Shown piece by piece: positions 26,329 through 34,339 of a stretch of DNA of 35,622 nucleotides. A program made the translations under genes and the position numbers. Under the pieces are notes generated by a model. The model did no database searches, was not told the origin of the DNA, and worked only from the letters and a program-made list of their open reading frames with translations. Position 1 is the first letter of the stretch, and each line of letters starts with the position of its first letter. Source of the stretch: CAZAKO01 sp964546145 (GTDB lineage Bacteria; Fidelibacterota; UBA2242); contig CAZJIU010000015.1 of NCBI GenBank assembly GCA_964546145.1, forward strand, positions 1 through 35,622. The letters are read 5' to 3'.

Positions 26329-26892
26329 ATGTCAAACGAACGTAAAAATAAAAAGGGGCATTTGAAATCACGAACAAAAGGATATCCTGATGCGGAGTAT
26401 TTCAATCGCTTGGTTCTTGAAAATCAGGAAAAGGTCTACACTCTATTTCGGCGCATGGTGGCAAACCACGAAGACGCTGATGATTTGACCCAGGAGACAT
26501 TTATTAAAGTGTATAAAAATCTTGCCAAATTTCGTCGGGACTCATCTATTTACACCTGGATTTATCGGATTGCCATCAATACCGGGATCAATTATCTGCG
26601 TCGTAAGCGAGCCCGTCAATTTGTTGGATTAGATTCAATCGACCTGCATGCCGAAGATCGCGGCCCGGCTGATCTGAGAGGAACAAGTAGCCTTTTAAAT
26701 CAGGCAATTCGGAACCTATCATCCAGACAGCAGCTGGTGATCATTCTTAGATCCTACCAGGGATTATCATTTAAGGAAATTGCCAGACTCATGGATTCGA
26801 CCGAGAATGCTGCAAAAGTGAACTATTCCCATGCACTTAAGCGTTTGCGAACCATTTTTAATAAGATGGGGGTTAATTATGAAAGCTTGTAG
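26329..26892 (+). CDS. ECF-type RNA polymerase sigma factor
   Basis: 187-residue sigma factor of the extracytoplasmic function class. Region 2 is clear: NQEKVYTLFRRMV, EDADDLTQETFIKVYKNL (2.1-2.2) and SIYTWIYRIAINTGINYLRRKRAR (2.3-2.4). Region 4 is LSSRQQLVIILRSYQGLSFKEIARLMDSTENAAKVNYSHALKRLR (given in part), with its helix-turn-helix. Regions 1.1 and 3 are absent, as expected for ECF factors. No ribosome site is visible near the ATG, and a slightly later start is possible. The gene overlaps the anti-sigma gene by 14 bases, indicating coupled synthesis. It probably drives its own operon. Confidence 0.93.
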   Translation: MSNERKNKKGHLKSRTKGYPDAEYFNRLVLENQEKVYTLFRRMVANHEDADDLTQETFIKVYKNLAKFRRDSSIYTWIYRIAINTGINYLRRKRARQFVGLDSIDLHAEDRGPADLRGTSSLLNQAIRNLSSRQQLVIILRSYQGLSFKEIARLMDSTENAAKVNYSHALKRLRTIFNKMGVNYESL

Positions 26893-27481
26893 GAAAATAA
26901 AAGATTTATTACCACTTTATATCAGCAATGATGTCACCGAAGATGAGCGCAGGACCGTCACTGCCCATTTGGACGAGTGTCCTGCCTGTCGGGAATATCA
27001 GCTGGCGCTTACTGCGATTAATCGGGCGATGAAGCCGGATAAAGTTGAGATTCCGGCGAGCTATGGTGCCGAACTGGTGGTGGCTTTGCAGGAGCGAATT
27101 AACCGCAGAATTGCCCGGCAAAAACGCAGGTTATGGGCAATTCCGGCGTTCACGAGCCTTGCAGTGATTTTGCTGGTTGCCTCAGTTACACTGCTGAAAA
27201 CGCGATCGACTTCTAATAAATGGTTGTCAGGATTATTGCAGGAGCATGCCTATTTGAACCTTGCGGAAGTTGGGTATTTTGGTGAAATACTCGTGGATAG
27301 TGAGCCTAGTGGCAACGGTAATCTGACTCTCTCGACAAATGAGCTCTATCAGGATGCGGTCAATTGGATTTTCAATAATCCCCAAAATTCCGATATAGAC
27401 AGTTATATTCTCGCTACAACTAATCTCAGCGATGAAGATTATTCGCAAGTGATCAAACAAATAAAAAATGAGATTTTATAA
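26879..27481 (+). CDS. Zinc-finger (zf-HC2) membrane anti-sigma factor
   Basis: 200-residue anti-sigma factor. The N-terminal zf-HC2 domain has CRKIKDLLPLYISND and the H-x3-C-x2-C site HLDECPACR. One membrane segment follows at about residues 83-102 (AIPAFTSLAVILLVASVTLL), and then a periplasmic tail of about 95 residues rich in acidic residues and with no known fold. The ATG at 26879 has GGGGG 7 bases before it; an earlier in-frame start lies inside the sigma gene and is not preferred. It would hold the sigma factor inactive at the inner membrane until a periplasmic signal arrives. Confidence 0.9.
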   Translation: MKACRKIKDLLPLYISNDVTEDERRTVTAHLDECPACREYQLALTAINRAMKPDKVEIPASYGAELVVALQERINRRIARQKRRLWAIPAFTSLAVILLVASVTLLKTRSTSNKWLSGLLQEHAYLNLAEVGYFGEILVDSEPSGNGNLTLSTNELYQDAVNWIFNNPQNSDIDSYILATTNLSDEDYSQVIKQIKNEIL

Positions 27482-27493
27482 AATGGAGGAATC

Positions 27494-28000
27494 ATGAAAG
27501 TAGCCATCGTTGTTTTATTATCTAATCTCCTCCTTATTCCTGCCATTCTGTTGGGTCAGGAAGACTTTATGCCGCCAATGAACCCGGAACGGCGTGAACA
27601 GATGGAAGCGCTGCGTATCTGGAAAATGACTGAATTCTTGGAACTTACCTCAGACCAGTCAATCCGCTTTTTCCCTAAATTAAAAGAGATGGAAGCCGGG
27701 ATAAGAAAAAATCTGGATAAGCAGCGGGATATCATGATTGAAATCAATAAACTAACCGAAGACCCAAACTATAAAGCAGATCCGGCAGACGTCAAGAAAT
27801 ATGCTCACCGTCTGGCGGAATTGGAAAAGGAGATTTTGAATGACAAAGAGAACTTCGTTATAGGTTGTGCCGATGTTTTAACTACGGAACAACAACTGAA
27901 ATTTATAACCTTTGAAAACCGATTTCGCAATCGTTTAATGAGGTCACTCTCGCGATCTGATGAGCATAAAACACCAATGAAAGAAAGGAACCACCCATGA
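27494..28000 (+). CDS. Exported Spy/CpxP-like protein 1
   Basis: 168-residue exported helical protein. The signal peptide ends near residue 21 (LLIPAILLGQ). The mature part is highly charged and helical, with two L-T-x-x-Q-like turns: LTSDQSIRFFPKL and LTTEQQLKFITFENRF. This is the pattern of the Spy/CpxP and CnrX-type metal-sensing family, though no His/Cys metal cluster is evident. GGAGG (27485-27489) supports the ATG. It lies 12 bases after the anti-sigma gene and overlaps the next gene by 4 bases (ATGA). It may be the periplasmic sensor that contacts the anti-sigma tail, or a chaperone made by the response. Confidence 0.75.
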   Translation: MKVAIVVLLSNLLLIPAILLGQEDFMPPMNPERREQMEALRIWKMTEFLELTSDQSIRFFPKLKEMEAGIRKNLDKQRDIMIEINKLTEDPNYKADPADVKKYAHRLAELEKEILNDKENFVIGCADVLTTEQQLKFITFENRFRNRLMRSLSRSDEHKTPMKERNHP

Positions 28001-28491
28001 AACGGTTAATTATTACTTTGTTACTGGTATCTTTACCTGTGCTGATTTTGGCCCAGCCGAAAGAGATGATGCCGCCAGGCGGAAAGGGAATGGAAAAATC
28101 CATGGAATTCTGCCAAAACCTGAACCTCAGCGATGCTCAAAAAGAACAGCTGCATCAGTTGCGCTTGGATCACCAAAAAAAGGTCATTCCCCTCCATGCC
28201 GATCTCAAACTGGCACAATTGGAGCTGGATGAATTAGTCAATACCGGCGCCGATGTGAAAAAAATTGATGCTGCGATTAAGAAGGTCAACGATGTAAAAA
28301 GTCAACTGTTTGAGCTTAAAGTTAAACACCGGCTGGCTTTTCGGAATGTGTTGACTGATGAACAGCGCAAATTACTCCAGAAGTGTGAATCCGATAATCA
28401 TCCCGGAATCGGTCGTAAAGCACCTGACAAAATGAGAAGCGGTCATCGTCCGAGAATGTTTCACGCTGGCGATGAGCCTGAAGGATTTTAA
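27997..28491 (+). CDS. Exported Spy/CpxP-like protein 2
   Basis: 164-residue exported helical protein. The signal peptide runs to ALA-type LILAQ near residue 20. The mature part has LNLSDAQKEQLHQLRLDHQKK and VLTDEQRKLLQKC, the two LTxxQ-like motifs of the Spy/CpxP family, joined by long helices. A Met/Pro-rich linker (PKEMMPPGGKGMEKSMEFC) precedes the first motif and a Lys/Arg/His-rich tail ends the protein. It has two cysteines (about residues 39 and 129). Met, Cys and His content would allow soft-metal binding. It overlaps the upstream paralogue by 4 bases and completes a sigma/anti-sigma/two-sensor operon. Confidence 0.82.
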   Translation: MKRLIITLLLVSLPVLILAQPKEMMPPGGKGMEKSMEFCQNLNLSDAQKEQLHQLRLDHQKKVIPLHADLKLAQLELDELVNTGADVKKIDAAIKKVNDVKSQLFELKVKHRLAFRNVLTDEQRKLLQKCESDNHPGIGRKAPDKMRSGHRPRMFHAGDEPEGF

Positions 28492-28524
28492 TGTCCCGAA
28501 AATGATTAGGAATGGTAATTAATC

Positions 28525-29385
28525 ATGAATCCTAACCAGGTAAGAGAAGTCCTGAATTGGATGCAGAGTATTGAATCAGGAAGCGGTGATTTAACTACTG
28601 AAACCATCGCTCCCTATGCTCTCCATGCGGAAGGTTCTTTTTTAGCTAAAGATGAAGGTCTCTTTTCCGGTCGTGAAATTTTGGAAATCCTTTTTGAGTC
28701 CAGCGGTAAACAGCTCGAGGTATTCTGGAACAAACAAGAGGGAGAAAACCTTCAGAAGGATGCTCTTATCTTTAGCTTTCAGGGAAACGGTGCTGATATT
28801 TTAAACAATCGGCGACTGATTCTGTGGCTGATTGGAAGAATGTCCGCACTTGCAACAGCCTGTCACAAGGCGGTAGAATTTCTAAAGCCTTATGGCAAGG
28901 AGCTGATCCAGGGTGTTTCAGTCAATCCCATCTTTGAAGTTTTTGATGTGATTGCCTTTGAGACTGGCGGCGGTTTCTGGCAAAGAAATGGATTGAATGA
29001 TTCGGTATATATTACTCAAAATCACCTTAGTTATGCTGATGGAATCGAAAAAGTACTCGAACGAGCAAACCAGGAGCTAGGCGAAATCCGTAAAAAGATC
29101 AGGATCGAAATAGAAATCAATAACGCCCATCAGTTCGAACAGGTCAAAGAAATGGATATTGATACTATTCACCTGGTTGATCTAAGCCAAATGGATATTG
29201 AGGATGTTTTTGAAAAACAGAATCCAATTAAAAAGCCAATCTTACATCTTGAGCGATTAGCCGATTTTCAAGCTTCCTACGCCAATTATTTTTTTAAATA
29301 TTGTGCAATTGAGGAACTGCATAAAAACATCCAATCTTTGAACTGCGAATGGGTATTTAAGGCAGATCACAACCAAAATAAATAA
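28525..29385 (+). CDS. NadC/ModD-like protein lacking key catalytic residues
   Basis: 286-residue protein with the quinolinate phosphoribosyltransferase fold. Family landmarks remain: SGSGDLTTE near residue 20, FLAKDEGLFSG, NRRLILWLIGRMSALATA, ETGGGFWQRNGLNDSVYITQNHL, EIEIN and IHLVDLS. But the DTRKT-x-PG-x-R substrate loop is replaced by QGVSVNPIFEV, and the Lys of IKDNH is Thr (ITQNH). These residues bind quinolinate and PRPP in true NadC, so ordinary NAD synthesis is unlikely. It could be a non-enzymatic paralogue or act on another substrate. It follows the Spy-like genes by 33 bases on the same strand, but its ATG has no good ribosome site. Confidence 0.75.
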   Translation: MNPNQVREVLNWMQSIESGSGDLTTETIAPYALHAEGSFLAKDEGLFSGREILEILFESSGKQLEVFWNKQEGENLQKDALIFSFQGNGADILNNRRLILWLIGRMSALATACHKAVEFLKPYGKELIQGVSVNPIFEVFDVIAFETGGGFWQRNGLNDSVYITQNHLSYADGIEKVLERANQELGEIRKKIRIEIEINNAHQFEQVKEMDIDTIHLVDLSQMDIEDVFEKQNPIKKPILHLERLADFQASYANYFFKYCAIEELHKNIQSLNCEWVFKADHNQNK

Positions 29386-29481
29386 TCACCATTCTTTCTG
29401 GCACAAGCTAAAACCACTTAATAACGACTGATCAGTAATTTTTTTCCTCAAAATCGCTTTTAATTATTGATGCAAATTTGG

Positions 29482-29497
29482 AATTTTTTGCTATATT
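29482..29497 (+). promoter_or_regulatory. Putative extended -10 promoter of the PAS gene
   Basis: TG-C-TATATT (extended -10, box at 29492-29497) follows a T-rich stretch; TTGATG at 29467 is 19 bases before the box, rather far. About 100 bases before the ATG at 29604. The rest of the gap 29386-29603 shows only a GTCAC/GTGAC dyad (29557-29574). Confidence 0.35.
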
Positions 29498-29603
29498 ATT
29501 TATCAGTTTAGTGTGTTGTAGTGGTGCGGGGAGAATTTAATTAAAAGCCTATGAATGTCACGCAAGTGAGTGACTTTCAGATTGCAATTGATTGAGGAAG
29601 AAG

Positions 29604-32339
29604 ATGGATAGCAAGTCGAAGACAAAGCGGATTGATGAACTAATTGAAAAGATTAAGCAGGTTGCAAGCGGCGATTATTCGGCGAGAATTGAGCTTTCAG
29701 ATAAAAATGATGAGCTTGACGTACTGGCGATGAATTTAAATACAATGATTGAGGGGATCAGATGCCGCGTCGCCAAGTTTGACCAGACCGATAAAGCTTT
29801 AAAAAAATCGGAGGAGCGATATCGCAAGCAAATTGAGGGAGCAATGGATGCGATTGTTATCGCTGATGCCGAGACGGGGATAATAATTGACTGTAACCGA
29901 GTGACCGAGGAGTTGGTTGGCCGGAAGAAATCCGAACTTATTGGTCAGCATCAGCGGATTCTCCATCCCCCGCAGGAGTTAGATGAAAGATTTAGCAAGA
30001 CTTTTCTCCAACACCGCAGAGAAAAGGAAGGGCAGGTTCTGGAAACCCAGGTCATTACAAAAAATGGCGAAGTTAAAGACGTGGCGATCAAAGCCAACAT
30101 TTTTGAACTTAATGGAAAAAAATTGATACAGGGAATATTTCGGGATATTTCTGAGTATAGAAAGCTCGTAACAGACTTGGAGCGTGAGAAAGTGCTCATG
30201 GATGCCATGATGAACAATTTTCCCGAATATATTTACTTCAAGGATTTGAAAAGCCATTTTCTCCGGATTAGTAAAGTTTTAGCAACTGAGGTATTTAGCT
30301 TGGCTGATCCCAAAGAGGCAATCGGTAAGAGCGATTTTGATTTCTTCCCGCGTGAGCACGCCCAAAAGGATTATGATGAAGAGCAAGAAATCATCAAGTC
30401 CGGGAAGCCGGTAGTTAATAATGAAGTAAAAACCGAATGGGTTGATGGCAGCGTATCCTGGGCCTCGATAACCAGGTTGCCGCTCCGCGATGAGCAAGGT
30501 CAGATTATTGGGACTTTCGGGATTTCCAGAAATATTACTGAGCATCGCAAAGCCGAGATCGAGCTGGAGCGCGAGCAGGTGTTAATGAATGCGATGATGA
30601 ACAATTTTCCTGAATATATTTACTTCAAGGATTTGAATAGCCATTTTCTCCGGATTAGTAAAGTCTTGGCGTCTGAGGTATTTGGTTTGGCTGATCCGAA
30701 AGAGGCGATTGGTAAGGGTGATTTTGATTTTTTTCCTGCTGAGCATGCCCAAAAGGATTATGATGAAGAGCAAAAAATTATCAAGTCAGGCAAGCCGGTA
30801 ATTGATCACGAGGTAAAAACCGAATGGGTCGATGGCAGTGTATCCTGGGCTTCGATAACCAAGATGCCGTTACGCGATGAGAATGGTCGAATCACGGGCA
30901 CTTTTGGGGTTTCCAGAAATATTACCGAGCGTAAACGAGTGGAGGAAGCGCTAGAAAAAGAACGAAATTTATTAAACACGATATTGGATAGCCTTCCTGA
31001 CGCAGTCTATGTTAAGGATGCCCAGAGTCGGTTCCTACGAACAAATAAAGTTCATGCCAAGCGATGGTTCGGCCTGGACAATCCTGCCAAAGTCGTCGGG
31101 AAGACGGACTTTGATTTCTTCTCAAAGGAGCATGCCCAGCAGACTTACAAGGATGAACAAGAAATCATTAAGACGGGTGAATCACTATTGAACATAGAAG
31201 AAAAGGAGACCTGGCCTGACCGTCCCGACACGTGGGTTTTGACAAGCAAGATACCGCTACGGGACAAGGAGGGGAAAATTATCGGTACTGTCGGCATCAC
31301 CAAAGACATTACTGAGCGCAAGCAAATGGAGGAGTCGCTGGAAAAGGAACGGGAATTATTGAATACCGTAATCAATAATCTCCCCGATAAGGTATATGCC
31401 AAGGATACCGAAGGGCGATTTATCATCTGCAATAAAGCCGTGGCATCGCGGATGGATGAGCCTGATCCGGCTGCGCTTATAGGCAAGTCGGATTTTGATT
31501 TAATTCCCCATGACTTGGCAGCCAGATTTTATGCTGATGAGCAAAAAATAATCAAATCCGGCAAGCCGCTGCTAAATCACGAAGAACCATTGAATTTACC
31601 CTCTGGCGAAATAGGCTGGAATTTGACGACAAAGGTGCCATTACGGAATAAACAGGGCAAAATCATTGGCATTGTGGGTATTGCTCATGATATTACCGAG
31701 CGCAAACAAGCCGAGGCAGCTTTAGAGTACGAAAAATCGCTGCTCGATGGGTTGATGAATAATATACCGGACAGTATTTATTTCAAGGACCGACAGTGCC
31801 GCTTGCTCAAAATCAATCGCAGAATGATGGAAACCCTGAATATGACCCATGACAGTGAATATTTTCATAAGACTGACGTCGAGCTTTTTGGTGAAGAATT
31901 TGGTCGCAAGACGGTTGATGAGGATCTGCACCTGATGGAAACCGGCGAACCGATAGTCGGTTTGGTAGAAAGTAGAAAATTAGCAGATGGTACTTTGAAT
32001 TGGACCTCGACTACCAAAGTTCCTATCCGGGATACTGATGGTGAAATCAATGGGCTTGTGGGGATAACCCGGACAATCAATGATATCAAGCGGGCTGAGG
32101 AGGCACGCGAAAAAGTTATTCGGGAACTCCAGGCAACAATCGAGAAAGTGAATATGCTGCGCGGATTAATCCCAATTTGTGCCAATTGTAAAAAGATCCG
32201 TGACGATCAGGGTTATTGGAGTAATGTCGAGTCTTATATAGCCAATCATGCCGAGGTTGAATTTACCCATGGCATCTGTCCCGAATGCATGGAGAAGTTA
32301 TATCCGGATTATGTGAAAAAGAAAAAAACCGGTAAATAG
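29604..32339 (+). CDS. HAMP plus six-PAS cytoplasmic sensor with C-terminal four-Cys module
   Basis: 911-residue protein with no membrane segment. It begins with a HAMP-like helix pair (about residues 5-60), then PAS 1 (about 75-190). Five further PAS units follow at a strict spacing of 129 residues (128 for the last). Each starts L-E-x-E-x-x-L-(M/L) and contains (Y/V)xKD, IGKxDFDFF-like and a closing G-I-x-x-(D/N)-I-T-E-x-K. No kinase, GGDEF, EAL or phosphatase domain is present. The C-terminus carries GLIPICANCKKIRDDQGYW and GICPECMEKLYP: Cys859, Cys862, Cys892 and Cys895, a probable zinc site seen at the ends of many sensor and receiver proteins. The ATG at 29604 is chosen over a TTG 12 bases upstream because GAGGA (29594-29598) precedes it. 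The signal and the output partner are unknown. Confidence 0.88.
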   Translation: MDSKSKTKRIDELIEKIKQVASGDYSARIELSDKNDELDVLAMNLNTMIEGIRCRVAKFDQTDKALKKSEERYRKQIEGAMDAIVIADAETGIIIDCNRVTEELVGRKKSELIGQHQRILHPPQELDERFSKTFLQHRREKEGQVLETQVITKNGEVKDVAIKANIFELNGKKLIQGIFRDISEYRKLVTDLEREKVLMDAMMNNFPEYIYFKDLKSHFLRISKVLATEVFSLADPKEAIGKSDFDFFPREHAQKDYDEEQEIIKSGKPVVNNEVKTEWVDGSVSWASITRLPLRDEQGQIIGTFGISRNITEHRKAEIELEREQVLMNAMMNNFPEYIYFKDLNSHFLRISKVLASEVFGLADPKEAIGKGDFDFFPAEHAQKDYDEEQKIIKSGKPVIDHEVKTEWVDGSVSWASITKMPLRDENGRITGTFGVSRNITERKRVEEALEKERNLLNTILDSLPDAVYVKDAQSRFLRTNKVHAKRWFGLDNPAKVVGKTDFDFFSKEHAQQTYKDEQEIIKTGESLLNIEEKETWPDRPDTWVLTSKIPLRDKEGKIIGTVGITKDITERKQMEESLEKERELLNTVINNLPDKVYAKDTEGRFIICNKAVASRMDEPDPAALIGKSDFDLIPHDLAARFYADEQKIIKSGKPLLNHEEPLNLPSGEIGWNLTTKVPLRNKQGKIIGIVGIAHDITERKQAEAALEYEKSLLDGLMNNIPDSIYFKDRQCRLLKINRRMMETLNMTHDSEYFHKTDVELFGEEFGRKTVDEDLHLMETGEPIVGLVESRKLADGTLNWTSTTKVPIRDTDGEINGLVGITRTINDIKRAEEAREKVIRELQATIEKVNMLRGLIPICANCKKIRDDQGYWSNVESYIANHAEVEFTHGICPECMEKLYPDYVKKKKTGK
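30177..32100 (+). repeat. Five tandem PAS-coding repeats of 387 bases
   Basis: Units start at 30177, 30564, 30951, 31338 and 31722, giving steps of 387, 387, 387 and 384 bases. Units 1 and 2 encode sequences that are about 82% identical (roughly 106 of 129 residues by hand count) and share long identical DNA stretches; the others are more diverged. This indicates growth by in-frame duplication. Confidence 0.85.
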
Positions 32340-32429
32340 ACTTCGCATTTTATATTCTAAATTTTAAAAATATTAATTATAAGACCTCATCCGTTTAGTT
32401 GGTCCTGGATTTCTTGTTTAATATCGGGA

Positions 32430-32479
32430 TTGACAGTGAAAAATTCTTGACATATTAAAACGATTCAATTAAAATTGAA
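32430..32479 (+). promoter_or_regulatory. Two overlapping promoters with a dyad over the -10 box
   Basis: TTGACA (32430-32435), 17 bases, TATTAA (32453-32458); and TTGACA (32447-32452), 17 bases, TAAAAT (32470-32475). A perfect dyad TTCAAT-TAAA-ATTGAA (32464-32479) covers the second -10 box and could be an operator. They would drive the SurA-like gene with a leader of about 175-195 bases. The 319-base gap 32340-32658 holds no other convincing feature. Confidence 0.55.
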
Positions 32480-32658
32480 CCAATATTTATTTGAAAAGGA
32501 AAGGCCCCATAAATCTTGAGATGATTATGCCATCACTATATCTCGAACCAGCGCTTGTGTTTCCAGATAAAATCAAAGAGGTGAATTGGCATAGCAAAAA
32601 GTTATTCCAAGTTGAATTTAGGAAGTAGTTTTTTATCATTTTTTTAGCTTGATTGCGA

Positions 32659-34137
32659 ATGGTTCCAGGAAATACAATAAATAATAATTGTTTGATAAAG
32701 GTCTTTTTAGTATTTCCGATTCTTTTGCTACTGACCTGCTCATCGGCAAAAAAACGATCATCTGAGGTTATCCTGGCGCGGATCGGGGATAAGACGATTT
32801 CGGTCAATGAGTTTGTACGTCGCGCCGAGTTGACCCTCAGACCGAATAATTTTAAAGATAAAAATGTTACCCTGAGTAATTTGATATCGGAAAAAATCCT
32901 GGCGTTAGAAGCCGGATCTAACAACGAGTTACGAAAAAACACAGCTTTTCAGAGCTACCTGAAAGGTCTTAAAGAACAGATGATGCGGGATGAGCTGTTC
33001 AAAGAGGTAGCTTATGCGCAGGTGAAACTTGATAGTCAGGAAATTGCGCGAAATTACCAGCTATCCAAGCGAGAGTACGAACTCGAGTTTTATACGATTA
33101 AGGACCGTAAAATTGCCCAGACAATAGAAGCTGCTCTCGATTCAGCTCCGGAGCTTATGGACCAGGTTTTTGAAGAATTACAGAATCGAGTAGGCAAGCA
33201 GCCAATCCATAAAGTTAAGTATCTCGATCCCGACGATGAGGTAATTCACAGGGCATTATACACCAATCTTCTTGATGTTGGTACGACTGTTGGTCCTCTA
33301 AAGCTCAGCGACGGCGACTATCTCATGATGAAGGTAATTAATTGGGCTGATGTGGCGGTGATCGGCATGGAGGAGCAGCAGATCCGCTGGAATCAAGTAG
33401 CTGAAAAAATCCATCTTGCCAAAGCTGACGAACTATGGCGCTCCTATCAAATCGATCTGATGAAGGGTAAAAAACTGCAATTTAATAAGACATCTTTTGA
33501 TGTTCTATCCAATGCTGCCCTGCAATACTATGTCCAAAATTCACCCCCTGACACGGTCCAGCTGAAACTTCCCGAGATTCCTTTCATAGAGTCGGACATT
33601 GATGAAGATGCGCCATTTTTTACGGTTGGCAAGCAGGTTTGGACGGTAGCGGATTTCAAGCAGGCGGTCATGTCACATCCATTGGTTTTCGGCACCAAAT
33701 ATTTAACGCGGGAAAATTTCAGCCGGTATTTTAAACAGGCAGTTGTTGATTTAGCCCGGGATCACTATCTAACTGAAGCGGCTTATCGAAAATCTCTGGA
33801 CGACTCCGAAGATATCGAGCGCACCATGGGCATGTGGAGTGATGCTTTTATTGCCTTTGATCAGAAAAAGGTCATTATCGCCGATGCCTTGGAAAAAGGT
33901 TTAATTAAAAAGGGTGACGACTTAGGAATCCACAACTACTGGGAAAAATATATTCAGGATTTACAGCAAAAATATAGTAATTCAATCCAGTTGAATTATG
34001 ATGAGTTCAATCGAATCAAGTTAACCCAAGTTGATTTTTACGCCATTCGTCCAGGGGTTCCGTATCCGGTTGCTTTTCCAAGTTTTCCACTTTTAAGTGC
34101 TTCGGCTGATATAGATTATATTAAACAGAAGCTTTAA
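32659..34137 (+). CDS. SurA/PpiC-like periplasmic folding lipoprotein
   Basis: 492-residue lipoprotein: the N-terminal stretch LIKVFLVFPILLLLTC has its lipobox Cys at residue 27. The next part (VILARIGDKTISVNEFVRRAELTLRP) is the SurA N-like start, typical of periplasmic peptidyl-prolyl isomerase chaperones. A poorly conserved parvulin-like region follows (YELEFYTIKDRKIAQ ... VGTTVGPLKLSDGDYLMMKVINW), where the G-P-x-x-x-x-D-G-x-x-x-x-K-V pattern survives, and the C-terminal part repeats the N-domain style (FFTVGKQVWTVADFKQAV). Isomerase activity is doubtful. A likely role is helping outer membrane proteins reach the envelope, which fits the receptor gene next door. The start is uncertain: no ribosome site is seen, and a TTG lies 6 bases upstream. 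Confidence 0.72.
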   Translation: MVPGNTINNNCLIKVFLVFPILLLLTCSSAKKRSSEVILARIGDKTISVNEFVRRAELTLRPNNFKDKNVTLSNLISEKILALEAGSNNELRKNTAFQSYLKGLKEQMMRDELFKEVAYAQVKLDSQEIARNYQLSKREYELEFYTIKDRKIAQTIEAALDSAPELMDQVFEELQNRVGKQPIHKVKYLDPDDEVIHRALYTNLLDVGTTVGPLKLSDGDYLMMKVINWADVAVIGMEEQQIRWNQVAEKIHLAKADELWRSYQIDLMKGKKLQFNKTSFDVLSNAALQYYVQNSPPDTVQLKLPEIPFIESDIDEDAPFFTVGKQVWTVADFKQAVMSHPLVFGTKYLTRENFSRYFKQAVVDLARDHYLTEAAYRKSLDDSEDIERTMGMWSDAFIAFDQKKVIIADALEKGLIKKGDDLGIHNYWEKYIQDLQQKYSNSIQLNYDEFNRIKLTQVDFYAIRPGVPYPVAFPSFPLLSASADIDYIKQKL

Positions 34138-34158
34138 ATAGATGGCGAGAGTCCAGCA

Positions 34159-34172
34159 ATTTCAATTGAAAT
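34159..34172. promoter_or_regulatory. Perfect 14-base palindrome upstream of the TonB receptor
   Basis: ATTTCAATTGAAAT, lying between the SurA-like stop and the receptor. Its half-site TTCAAT resembles the dyad over the promoter at 32464-32479. A possible shared operator, but A/T-rich palindromes also occur by chance. Confidence 0.3.
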
Positions 34173-34202
34173 GAGAATTAAGATTGGAGAAATACTTGTA
34201 GC

Positions 34203-34307
34203 ATGAGTAAAAATAATATAGTGAATGTATCTTTTTTATCTGGATTTTTTGTACTTTTATTGTTAACATCTCCAAGTGAAGCGGTAGAACTCGAACAGAT
34301 CAAATAA
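34203..34307 (+). CDS. Possible 34-residue signal-peptide-only ORF
   Basis: ATG at 34203 encodes a short start, a hydrophobic core (FLSGFFVLLLLTSPSEA) and a few charged residues before TAA. It looks like a complete signal peptide with a cleavage site and almost nothing after it. Its TAA overlaps an ATG in another frame (TAATG), which leads in frame into the receptor start at 34340. GGAGA lies 14 bases before the ATG, rather far. It could be a leader peptide, or the remnant of an exported protein gene. Confidence 0.3.
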   Translation: MSKNNIVNVSFLSGFFVLLLLTSPSEAVELEQIK

Positions 34308-34339
34308 TGTCAACTTTAACAAAATCAGAGGTGATAGGT

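Noticed and set aside
29426..29445. Palindrome ACTGATCAGT followed by a T run as a terminator of the NadC-like gene
   Set aside because: The palindrome has no loop; as a hairpin only three pairs could form.
32521..32628. 35-codon ORF upstream of the SurA-like gene
   Set aside because: No ribosome binding site, no signal or known motif; length is within chance for this base composition.
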